DNA of 32,296 nt, from contig JAKQSZ010000028.1 in NCBI GenBank assembly GCA_029569475.1, positions 1-32,296 on the forward strand. The letters run 5' to 3'. The notes beneath the pieces were generated by a model that was given only the letters and a program-made list of their open reading frames with translations, ran no database searches and was not told the origin of the DNA. Made by a program: the position numbers and the translations under genes. The stretch's first letter is position 1, and every line of letters starts with the position of its first letter. Of this stretch, positions 1 to 6,666 are shown piece after piece. The stretch is from Candidatus Eiseniibacteriota bacterium (GTDB lineage Bacteria; Eisenbacteria; RBG-16-71-46; CAIMUX01).

Positions 1-1118
1 TCAAACCCTGGAAAGGCGGCAGCGGGTGGGAAGTGGACATCCGGACACGAGGTCCGGCGGGCGAGAAGATCCGCTTGCGGGTCAAGTCCCCGGCCAAGTC
101 CCCGTCCGGCTCGCTGCGCTGGGCACAGGGACGCGAGCGAGAGCTGATCGAGTTCGGTCTCGAGGGGAGCGCCGCCGCAAAGGCTGCCGCGGCGAGCGAG
201 ATCCCGACCCTGGAGGCCTTCTCCAAGCGTTTCATCGAGGAGTATGCCGAGGCCAACCGCCAGAAGCCCTCCGGGATCGCGGCCAAGCAGACGATCCTCG
301 ACACGCACCTGATTCCGCTCCTGGGACAGAAGCGTCTCGACGAGATCGGGCCGGCCGAGGTCCAGAAGGTGAAGCTCGCGCTCAAGGGCAAGAACGCCAA
401 GACCACGAACAACGTTCTCTCGGTGCTCCACACGGCCCTCACGGTGGCGGCCGAGTGGGGCGTCCTGCCGGGCCAGCCCTGCGCGATGAGTCTCCTGCCC
501 TACGAACGTCCGGAGCGAGCGTTCTGGGACTTCGAGGAGCTGGAGCAGCTCGTCGGCGCCGCGCGGGATCTCGGCTGGAGGGAGCACCTGGTCGTGCTCC
601 TCGGATCGAAGGCCGGGCTGCGTTGTGGCGAGATCATGGCCCTGGCCTGGACGGACGTCGATCTGAAGCGCCAGCGCCTGGCCGTGCGCTCGAGCGAGTG
701 GAAGGGCCAGCTCACCGAGACCAAAGGCCGGAAGGTGCGCCTGGTGCCCCTGGCCTCGCCGCTCTATGCGGCGCTGAAGGCGCATCGGCACCTGCGTTCC
801 GAACGCGTCCTCTCCCGGGACGACGGCACTCCTCTCACCCAGAAAATCGTTCGTACGATCGTCCAGCGGTGCGAGCGGGCCGCGAGCCTGCGGGCGCTCG
901 GCGTCCACGCCCTGCGACACACCTTCTGCTCACACCTGGCGATGAGGGGCGTTCCGGCCCGCGCCATCCAGGAGCTGGCCGGCCATGCCCACCTGAGCAC
1001 GACCATGGGCTACATGCACCTCTCCCCCGCCGCGGTCGAGAGCGCCATTCGGACGCTCGAAACTGGTTTTGGCCGGGGAGAGATGGGGGAGACGGCTTCG
1101 GGGCAAGATGCGAAGTAG
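1..1118 (+). CDS. Tyrosine recombinase / phage-type integrase, 5' end outside the window
   Basis: Site-specific recombinase that cuts and rejoins DNA through a tyrosine. The frame is open from base 3 and reads a typical integrase arm region (KPWKGGSGWEVDIRT) before the first possible internal start, GTG at 33, so the true start lies upstream of the window. A SAM-like core-binding domain follows (about 190-480), then the catalytic domain. All the main catalytic residues are visible: Arg in GLRCGE (621-623), His and Arg in HALRH (906-908, 915-917), His in LAGHAH (984-986) and the Tyr nucleophile in GYMHL (1011-1013). The gene looks intact at its 3' end (TAG 1116-1118). It ends 23 bp from the 3' end of ssrA, a classic integration target, so it probably belongs to an integrated element extending to the left. 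Family assignment is firm; the type of element is inferred. Confidence 0.93.
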   Translation, partial: KPWKGGSGWEVDIRTRGPAGEKIRLRVKSPAKSPSGSLRWAQGRERELIEFGLEGSAAAKAAAASEIPTLEAFSKRFIEEYAEANRQKPSGIAAKQTILDTHLIPLLGQKRLDEIGPAEVQKVKLALKGKNAKTTNNVLSVLHTALTVAAEWGVLPGQPCAMSLLPYERPERAFWDFEELEQLVGAARDLGWREHLVVLLGSKAGLRCGEIMALAWTDVDLKRQRLAVRSSEWKGQLTETKGRKVRLVPLASPLYAALKAHRHLRSERVLSRDDGTPLTQKIVRTIVQRCERAASLRALGVHALRHTFCSHLAMRGVPARAIQELAGHAHLSTTMGYMHLSPAAVESAIRTLETGFGRGEMGETASGQDAK

Positions 1119-1190
1119 CTGGAACAAAACACGTTACGATGTGGAGGCGGCGGGAATCGAACCCGCGTCCGAAAGAAGCTCAACAAGGAT
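1119..1190. other. Candidate attachment site (att) at the ssrA 3' end
   Basis: The interval between the integrase stop codon and the T-arm/acceptor end of tmRNA is where ssrA-targeting integrases recombine. The tmRNA 3' acceptor strand and T-loop (1142-1190) are intact, as expected when the element restores the gene end. The second copy of the repeat would lie outside the window, so the exact core cannot be defined here. This is an inference from position. Confidence 0.35.
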
Positions 1191-1486
1191 ATCTACATGC
1201 TTGTCCGGTCGTTTGATCTCGTCCCTCAAGACCCCGGCCGGCAGGGTTCAAGAAGGACCAGCCCTGAAGTTCTCGTCAGCCGCGTCGGGCGCTTGGCCGA
1301 CCAGCCCACCGTAACAGCGTCCTCCTACGACCCGGCAGGCGCAATCGCAGGGGACGTCGCCGTTAGTTAGGCGGCGAGAGCCAACTCAGTGTCGGCAGTT
1401 GTGTTTTTGCCCGGTGATTAACGAGGTCCTGGCGCCTCGGCATGCAATCCCTGCCTCCCCTCCCCCGTCGAATCCAATTCGCCCCC
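1142..1486 (-). ncRNA. ssrA: tmRNA (ssrA)
   Basis: Transfer-messenger RNA that rescues stalled ribosomes together with SmpB. On the minus strand the 5' end reads GGGGGCGAAUUGGAUUCGAC, with the diagnostic UGGAUUCGAC just after the acceptor strand. The 3' end has a tRNA-like T arm (GGUUCGAUUCC) and the strand CGCCUCC, which pairs over 7 bp with the 5' GGGGGCG (one G-U). The discriminator is A at 1142 and CCA is not encoded. Length is 345 nt, normal for a one-piece tmRNA. An internal tag frame ends in ALAA-stop. The integrase gene abuts the 3' end. smpB is at 8511-8984. Confidence 0.95.
1367..1411 (-). other. tmRNA proteolysis tag reading frame
   Basis: Read from a GGC resume codon (1409-1411) to TAA (1367-1369), the frame gives GKNTTADTELALAA. 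With the charged alanine the tag would be A-GKNTTADTELALAA. The ELALAA ending fits the degron recognised by ClpXP-type proteases in other bacteria. The resume codon is chosen by analogy with other tags; the stop and the C-terminal residues are unambiguous. Confidence 0.85.
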
Positions 1487-1588
1487 AAACTTACTTCGCG
1501 TCCGGCCGGGCGGTCTGGCCGGTGCGCGATCCGGGAGTCCGGTCGCTGGAAGTCCGCGACACGGTCGCCACAGTCGTTGGAAAAGATG

Positions 1589-1661
<73 letters not shown>

Positions 1662-1841
1662 GTCACGGCAGATGCAGAGGATAGGATCCTCAGGACGCGC
1701 CGGTCAAGCCCATCTTCTGTTGGGATGGTCGAGCCGATCCTGGATGGCTCGCCCACCTTGCAGGGCCTTGCCTCCTTCTGTTTGGATGCCGATCCGCGGA
1801 CTCCGGCGGTGCCGAATCCGCCCGGACTGCGCCGCGCCGGA

Positions 1842-2324
1842 TCAGAACGGGAGGTCGTTGTCGTCGTCGCCGAACCCTCCGGCTCCGGCCGTATCCGGCG
1901 AATCCGGGACCGGGGCCGCCGGCCAGTCTGCCCGGGTCTCCCGCTGCCGGCTCCCGCCGCCGCCGGGAGCTCCCTCGCCCGTGTCGCCACCACGCCCGCC
2001 GAGCATGAGCATGTTCTGGACGATGACCTCGGTTGTGTACTTCTTGTTTCCCTGCTGGTCCTGCCATTGCCGCGTCTGCAGGCGTCCCTCGATGTAGACC
2101 TGCCGGCCCTTGCGCAGGTACTCGTTGGCGATCTCGGCCAGGCGCCCCCAGAGCACCAGCCGGTGCCACTCGGTCCGCTCCTGGGCCGGCTGGCCGTCGC
2201 GCCCGCCCCAGCTCTCGTTGGTGGCGAGGTTGAAGGTTGCGACCGCCTGGCCGCTGGGCGTGTGGCGCAGCTCGGGGTCGCTCCCCAGATTGCCGATCAG
2301 CATGACCTTGTTCAGACTTCTCAT
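1842..2324 (-). CDS. ssb: Single-stranded DNA-binding protein
   Basis: Protects single-stranded DNA and recruits replication and repair proteins. The 160-residue product has a complete OB fold: [18 protein letters not shown] at the N-terminus, the [12 protein letters not shown] and [14 protein letters not shown] strands, and the [12 protein letters not shown] strand near residue 105. A Gly/Arg-rich flexible linker then leads to the acidic tip DDDNDLPF, the standard partner-binding tail. The ATG start has a strong purine-rich RBS (GAGGAGGAGCAAGGG). It is divergent from the tRNA-Pro gene. Length is normal for bacterial SSB and nothing looks damaged. Confidence 0.97.
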   Translation of the reverse strand: MRSLNKVMLIGNLGSDPELRHTPSGQAVATFNLATNESWGGRDGQPAQERTEWHRLVLWGRLAEIANEYLRKGRQVYIEGRLQTRQWQDQQGNKKYTTEVIVQNMLMLGGRGGDTGEGAPGGGGSRQRETRADWPAAPVPDSPDTAGAGGFGDDDNDLPF

Positions 2325-2407
2325 CGTCCCTTGCTCCTCCTCGCGTCCTCACCCCCCGCCGGCCGGCGGGGCCTTTCCGGGCCAATCCAGGGGAAGGCCC
2401 GCACTTG

Positions 2408-2437
2408 TTGACACCTCGCGCGCCCGTGCCGTATTCT
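2408..2437 (+). promoter_or_regulatory. Sigma-70-type promoter of the tRNA-Pro group
   Basis: A perfect -35 TTGACA (2408-2413) and -10 TATTCT (2432-2437) are 18 bp apart and end 20 bp before tRNA-Pro. The arrangement fits a stable-RNA promoter. Confidence 0.7.
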
Positions 2438-2457
2438 GCCCTTCAGTCGTAGCAGCT

Positions 2458-2531
<74 letters not shown>

Positions 2532-2550
2532 ATCCCCTGCCTCGGCCGCT

Positions 2551-2606
2551 GATCGCTCCGACTGGATCGCTCGGACGGGATCGTCCCGACTGGATCGCCC
2601 CGACTG
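2551..2606. repeat. 14-bp minisatellite, four copies, in the tRNA spacer
   Basis: Four contiguous 14-bp units begin at 2551, 2565, 2579 and 2593, with consensus GATCGCYCCGACTG and one to three changes per copy. They lie between tRNA-Pro and tRNA-His. No coding role is visible. Confidence 0.8.
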
Positions 2607-2708
2607 GCGATGATCGCAGGATCGCGCGGCCGCGGTCACGCAGTGTTTGTCCTGCGCGAATCGCCGCGGCGCACGGGAGCCGGTCACCGTTCCGGCCACG
2701 CAGTTCGC

Positions 2709-2782
2709 GGTGGGTGTAGCTCAGTTGGCAGAGCGCTGGATTGTGGTTCCAGTTGTCGTGGGTTCGAGCCCCATCACCCACC
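2709..2782 (+). tRNA. tRNA-His (GTG)
   Basis: Acceptor GTGGGTG (2710-2716) pairs with CACCCAC (2775-2781). The extra 5' G (2709) faces C73 (2782), the tRNA-His identity element. The anticodon loop TTGTGGT is closed by CTGGA/TCCAG and gives anticodon GTG. Confidence 0.95.
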
Positions 2783-2812
2783 CACCTTCTTCCTTGGGTC
2801 CTCCGGCCCTTT

Positions 2813-2886
2813 GCGCCTGTAGCTCAGTCGGATAGAGCAACGGATTTCTAATCCGTCGGTCGCAGGTTCGAGTCCTGCCAGGCGCG
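2813..2886 (+). tRNA. tRNA-Arg (TCT)
   Basis: Acceptor GCGCCTG pairs with CAGGCGC. The anticodon loop TTTCTAA is closed by ACGGA/TCCGT and gives anticodon TCT. The T arm is GCAGGTTCGAGTCCTGC. It starts 30 bp after tRNA-His, so co-transcription is likely. Confidence 0.95.
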
Positions 2887-2932
2887 CAGTTGCCGCGCGA
2901 CATCCCGCGCTTCTGTAGTCGGCCCGGCTCCG

Positions 2933-3532
2933 TCACCAGCCATACCACCTGGCCAGCACGTCCGCCGCCGCCCGCACCGCGCGCCCGCGATGACTGATGG
3001 CGTCTTTCTCCGCCACGCTCATTTCAGCGAACGTCCGCCCGGTCTCCGCGATCCAGAAGACCGGATCGTAGCCGAAGCCACCCGCGCCCCGCGGCTCGAG
3101 CAGGATCCGCCCCTCGACGATCCCCTCGACGCACGCCTCGCGGCCGTCAGGATCGGCCAGCGCGACCACGCACCGAAACCGCGCCGTCCGTTTCTCGGGC
3201 GGCACGCCCGCCAGGTCAGCCAGCAGCTTCTCGACGTTCTGCGCGTACGTCACGCCCTCGCCCGCATACCGGCTGCTCCGCACCCCGGGCGCTCCGCCCA
3301 GCGCGTCGACCTCCAGCCCCGTGTCATCGGCGAGACACGTCGCCGGAATCCGCGCGAGTGTGGCGCGGACTTTCAGCAGCGCGTTCTCCGCGAGCGTCGC
3401 GCCGGTCTCCTCGACATCGGGCCAGTGCTCCAGTTCAGCGACGGAAATCACACGTACCGGCAAATGCTGCAAGGCATGCGCCAGTTCGCTCACCTTGTCA
3501 CGGTTCTTCGTGGCCAGATAGATCGCTCGCAC
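2933..3532 (-). CDS. rdgB: XTP/dITP diphosphatase (RdgB/HAM1 family)
   Basis: Hydrolyses non-canonical purine triphosphates (dITP, XTP) to monophosphates, cleaning the nucleotide pool. The 199-residue product shows the family marks: the N-terminal LATKNRDKVSEL substrate loop, the LADDTGLEVDALGGAPGVRS block (about residues 66-85), the FGYDPVFW motif near 155, and SHRGRA near the C-terminus. Length is typical. The start is GTG at 3532, seven bases after the purine-rich run GGGGGAG. It is the last gene of the minus-strand run murI-rph-rdgB; the equivalent gene in Bacillus (ysnA) also follows rph. Confidence 0.95.
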   Translation of the reverse strand: MRAIYLATKNRDKVSELAHALQHLPVRVISVAELEHWPDVEETGATLAENALLKVRATLARIPATCLADDTGLEVDALGGAPGVRSSRYAGEGVTYAQNVEKLLADLAGVPPEKRTARFRCVVALADPDGREACVEGIVEGRILLEPRGAGGFGYDPVFWIAETGRTFAEMSVAEKDAISHRGRAVRAAADVLARWYGW

Positions 3533-3614
3533 GCGTCTCCCCCATCGACGTCACCGTCCTTCCCACCTGACTGCCAGGCCGGTGGGGCGTCGGAACGCTC
3601 TCTTCGGGATCTCC

Positions 3615-4586
3615 CTACGACCGCCCGACGGATGGCCGTCGGGACGTCTCGGATGATGTCCCGCCGATCCCCTTCCTGGCCGCTCCCGGCGACTTCGGGC
3701 TGCCGCTGGTTGGCGTGATCGTCGCCGTGTTGGGGCCCGCCTTGCTCGTTGCGCGCGCCTTGGCCGATGGCTCGGCCTTGATCCCTGTTCCGGATGTCTG
3801 GAGTGTCTGGCCCGCGTCCTCGGCAACGCGCTCCTCGGGCCGGCCGCCGGCGATCCACACCGCCCCGTCCGGCTGCACCTCCGACTCGAGACACCTCCGC
3901 TGCAGAAGACGGATCTGGGAGATACCCTCCAACCCGACGCGAACCATCTTCGACAGCTCGTGGTCGGAGAACGAGCCGTGCTCGGCCGTGCCCTGGACTT
4001 CGATGAGCTGTCCCCGGCCCGTGGCGACCAGGTTCAAGTCAACCTCGGCGCGACTGTCCTCGTTGTGGCAGAGATCGAGGAGGATGACGCCGTCGACCCG
4101 GCCGACGCTGACCGCGGCCACGGAGTCGATGAAGGGGTCTTCCGCGATGGCGCCCGAGCTGAGCAGCCCGTCCACTGCCTCGCGGAGCGCCACGTAGCCT
4201 GCCGTGATCGCGGCGGTGCGAGTGCCGCCGTCGGCGTCAAGGACGTCGCAGTCGATCGTGATGGTGCGTTCTCCGAGGAGTTCCAGCCGCACGACCGAGC
4301 GCAAGGAACGGCCGATCAGGCGCTGGATCTCCATGGAACGGCCGCTGATCTTGTTGCGCGCGGCCCGTTCGGGGACCGAGGCCGGCAGCATGCCGTACTC
4401 GGCGGTGACCCACCCCTTGCCGGTGCCACGCAGGAAGGGCGGGGACTTGCCCTCGATGGTGGCGGCGCAGAGGATTTGAGTATGGCCGGCGCGGATCATC
4501 GCCGAACCCGCCGCCAGGCGCTGGCAGGAGCGCAGCAGATCTATCTTTCGGAGATCCTCGGGTCCGCGGCCGTCAGCTCGCTTCAT
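3615..4586 (-). CDS. rph: Ribonuclease PH with a long low-complexity C-terminal tail
   Basis: Phosphate-dependent 3'-5' exonuclease that trims tRNA 3' ends. Residues 1 to about 240 are a full RNase PH: RADGRGPEDLR start, TAEYGMLP near 62-69, the phosphate-site region RTAAITAGYVAL, DLCHNEDSRAEVDLNLV, and the EVQGTAEHGSFSDHEL block. The family normally ends near residue 240. Here about 80 further residues rich in Ser, Ala, Gly, Thr, Lys and Pro follow, with no recognisable domain and probably disordered. The ATG start is well supported by GAGAGGAG five bases upstream. The enzyme call is secure; the tail has no assigned role. Confidence 0.95.
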   Translation of the reverse strand: MKRADGRGPEDLRKIDLLRSCQRLAAGSAMIRAGHTQILCAATIEGKSPPFLRGTGKGWVTAEYGMLPASVPERAARNKISGRSMEIQRLIGRSLRSVVRLELLGERTITIDCDVLDADGGTRTAAITAGYVALREAVDGLLSSGAIAEDPFIDSVAAVSVGRVDGVILLDLCHNEDSRAEVDLNLVATGRGQLIEVQGTAEHGSFSDHELSKMVRVGLEGISQIRLLQRRCLESEVQPDGAVWIAGGRPEERVAEDAGQTLQTSGTGIKAEPSAKARATSKAGPNTATITPTSGSPKSPGAARKGIGGTSSETSRRPSVGRS

Positions 4587-4662
4587 GATTCTCCTCTCGC
4601 AGCTCTCACGGGAAGCGCGTCCTCCTCGAGAACGATCCCGAAGTCCCGCGGCACTAGTGAGG

Positions 4663-5649
4663 TCAACGCTCGAACCAGGGCAGGTCGCTCTGGTCCACCC
4701 ACTCGACGGAGGTGATGGGAGTACCGAGAAACCGGCCTCCGACGGCGCTGAACTGCGCGGGCACGTCGCTCACGAAGAACCGGCACTCCTTGCCCGCACC
4801 CGGACCCGCACCCGGACCCGCGCCTGCACCCGGACCCGCGCCCGCGTCCGGGCCCGCGCCCGCGAGCTCGCCCCCGCCTTCGCCCGCGCCCTCGCCTCCG
4901 CCCTCGCTCACGCCAGCCCTCTCAGCCATACCGTCTCCGCCATCCGGCTTGTCTCGCAGAAGCCCCCGGGATTCAAGCTGCCGGCGCACCAGTTCGACGG
5001 TCTCCTCGGCGGTGTCGATCAGCGTGACCGCGGGACCGGCCACCTTGGCGATCGTGTCCCTGAGCAGCGGATAGTGCGTGCACCCCAGGATCAGCGTGTC
5101 GATACCGGTGGCGATGATCGGATCCAGGTAGATGTGCGCCACCTCCTCGACCACGTTGCCGCTGGTCCACCCTTCCTCGGCCAGAGGCACGAATAGCGGG
5201 CACGGCGTCTCGACCACGGTGCACCCGGGATCCAGGGAGAGGATCAACCGCTCGTAGGCGCCCGAGGCGATCGTGCCGATGGTGCCGATGACGCCGATGC
5301 GGTGATTGCGGCTGGCAGCCACCGCGGCTCGGGCGCCCGGTTCGATGACGCCGACCATCGGCACGTCGAAGCGGCGCTGCAGGACGGGCAGGGCCATCGC
5401 GCTGGCGGTGTTGCAGGCCACGATGAGGTACTTCACGTCGCGACGCACCAGAAAGCGGGCGTTCTCGATCGAGAAGCGGGTCACTGTCTCTGGCGACTTC
5501 GTGCCATAGGGGACCCGGGCCGAATCGCCGAAGTAGATGATCCGCTCGTGAGGAAGTTTCTGCAGAAGCTGGCGAACGACCGTCAGGCCTCCAATCCCCG
5601 AGTCGAAGACCCCGATCGGCCCCTCGCGATCCACGATCCCCTCCGTCAT
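4663..5649 (-). CDS. murI: Glutamate racemase with a Gly-Ala-Pro linker insertion
   Basis: Converts L- to D-glutamate for peptidoglycan, in the cytoplasm. The product is 328 residues from ATG 5649 (a TTG two codons upstream is also possible). Visible motifs are GVFDSGIGGLTV near the N-terminus, YFGDSARVPYG, the first catalytic cysteine in VACNTAS (Cys79) and the second in LGCTHYPLL (Cys190). The racemase fold ends near residue 235. About 50 residues made mostly of Gly, Ala, Glu and Pro (GAGP repeats) follow, then a normal-looking C-terminal strand (FFVSDVPAQF...TPITSVEWV). The length exceeds the usual 260-280 because of this insertion. The gene lies between gerM-like and rph, as in Bacillus. 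Confidence 0.95.
   Translation of the reverse strand: MTEGIVDREGPIGVFDSGIGGLTVVRQLLQKLPHERIIYFGDSARVPYGTKSPETVTRFSIENARFLVRRDVKYLIVACNTASAMALPVLQRRFDVPMVGVIEPGARAAVAASRNHRIGVIGTIGTIASGAYERLILSLDPGCTVVETPCPLFVPLAEEGWTSGNVVEEVAHIYLDPIIATGIDTLILGCTHYPLLRDTIAKVAGPAVTLIDTAEETVELVRRQLESRGLLRDKPDGGDGMAERAGVSEGGGEGAGEGGGELAGAGPDAGAGPGAGAGPGAGPGAGKECRFFVSDVPAQFSAVGGRFLGTPITSVEWVDQSDLPWFER
4792..4938 (-). repeat. GC-rich coding repeat inside murI
   Basis: Iterated CCCGGACCCGCG-like units code for the GAGP-rich linker of the racemase. The copies are imperfect and keep the frame, which points to in-frame slippage. The unit is a multiple of three. Confidence 0.75.
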
Positions 5650-5655
5650 CTGCAA

Positions 5656-5774
5656 CGCTCCGTCATCTCCCGCGCTCCATCACGCCCCACGCCGTCTCCC
5701 GGCTCGGTCATCTCCCGCACTCCGTACCTTCCTTCATTCCGTCTTCTCCCGGCTCCGTCAGCTCCCGTGCTCCG
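5656..5774. repeat. Degenerate 15-16 bp repeat between murI and the GerMN gene
   Basis: The whole spacer consists of variants of GCTCCGTCATCTCCCG, about eight recognisable copies with variable spacing. No ORF or convincing promoter stands out in it. It occupies the upstream region of murI. Confidence 0.65.
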
Positions 5775-6545
5775 TCAGCTCCCACCACGTCCCTGGACCA
5801 TCCGGCTGGCCCCATCCACACCATTCGCCGCATCCCCTCGTTCTGCGTCCGGCGCCGGTTCCTGCTCATCAGGAAAGTCCCGGCTCGAAAGCGGCTCTTC
5901 CAGGTCGATGTATCCCCAAAGGCTGGTGACCACCTGGCCGCCGATCAGCAGCCGCACCTCCCGGATCTCGGGGAAGTTGTCGCAAACCGTGCGCACAATC
6001 GAGCCTACGGCGAGCCACTCCTCCCCGTCGCCACGTGTGCGGGTGCCGAGCAGCGAGCGGGTGAAGTCGAGGTAGGCCAGCCCCCAGGGGTCGACGAAGA
6101 CGCCGGTCAACGCTGTTTCCGGAGGCAAGGTGGGAGCAAGCCCGGTCAAAGATCCCTGCGCGAGTTCGCGGATGCAGTCCCGCAAGCGATCGGTCAAGGT
6201 CTCTCCCGCCACGATGACGCGCTGTTCGGGGCGCAGCGCGTAGCCGCCGGCGTCTCCGAAATAGAGGCGAACCGCCATCAGCCGGGCCTCCTCGACGGGC
6301 CGCAGTGGGCCCTCCACGGTCGGGCCCTCGATCTTCTCGCGGCCGAGGAAGTAGAAGATGGCCGCGGTGACCGCCACGACCGCGACTGCAGTGATGATGA
6401 TCCAACGCCCGATCGCGCCGTGCCTGGTCGTCCCGCGCTTGGTCCCGCCGCTCCTGGTCGACCCGCTCCCGGTCATCCGGCTCCTGGTCGACCCGCTCCC
6501 GGTCGTCCCGCTCATGGTCGATCCGCTCCCGGTTGTCCCGCCCAT
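5775..6545 (-). CDS. GerMN-domain membrane protein (GerM-like)
   Basis: Membrane-anchored protein with a GerMN domain, a module found in Bacillus spore protein GerM and in envelope proteins; its biochemical role is not established. From ATG 6545 the order is a repetitive Gly/Ser/Thr N-terminus (GSGST units), one TM helix (IIITAVAVVAVTAAIFYFL, about residues 48-66), then the GerMN domain (about 85-215) with GGYALRPEQR, PPETALTGVFVD, YLDFTRSL and VRTVCDNFPEIREVRLLIGG. The C-terminal tail is acidic and low-complexity. The start is uncertain. ATG 6476 has a good RBS (AGGAG four bases upstream) and skips most of the repeat. A different frame opens at ATG 6657, nine bases after the amidase stop, so a frameshift in the repeat is also possible. 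Confidence 0.8.
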   Translation of the reverse strand: MGGTTGSGSTMSGTTGSGSTRSRMTGSGSTRSGGTKRGTTRHGAIGRWIIITAVAVVAVTAAIFYFLGREKIEGPTVEGPLRPVEEARLMAVRLYFGDAGGYALRPEQRVIVAGETLTDRLRDCIRELAQGSLTGLAPTLPPETALTGVFVDPWGLAYLDFTRSLLGTRTRGDGEEWLAVGSIVRTVCDNFPEIREVRLLIGGQVVTSLWGYIDLEEPLSSRDFPDEQEPAPDAERGDAANGVDGASRMVQGRGGS

Positions 6546-6570
6546 GGTCGATCCGCTCGCGGTTGTGCCG
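6451..6570. repeat. 30-bp tandem repeat, four copies, in the 5' part of the GerMN gene
   Basis: Units start at 6451, 6481, 6511 and 6541, each exactly 30 bp, with partial units on both flanks. The shared core is TGGTCGAYCCGCTCCCGGT. Because 30 is a multiple of three, all three minus frames stay open through it: GSGST-type in the GerMN frame and RERVDQERDD-type in the frame starting at 6657. Confidence 0.9.
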
Positions 6571-6666
6571 CGCCAGGTCGTCCCGCGCGCCCTCTTGCCC
6601 CGCTCCTCGCCCCGCGTCTTTCAGGCCTCCCCTCGTGGCCGGGGGTCCTGGGCTCATCCATGTTCT

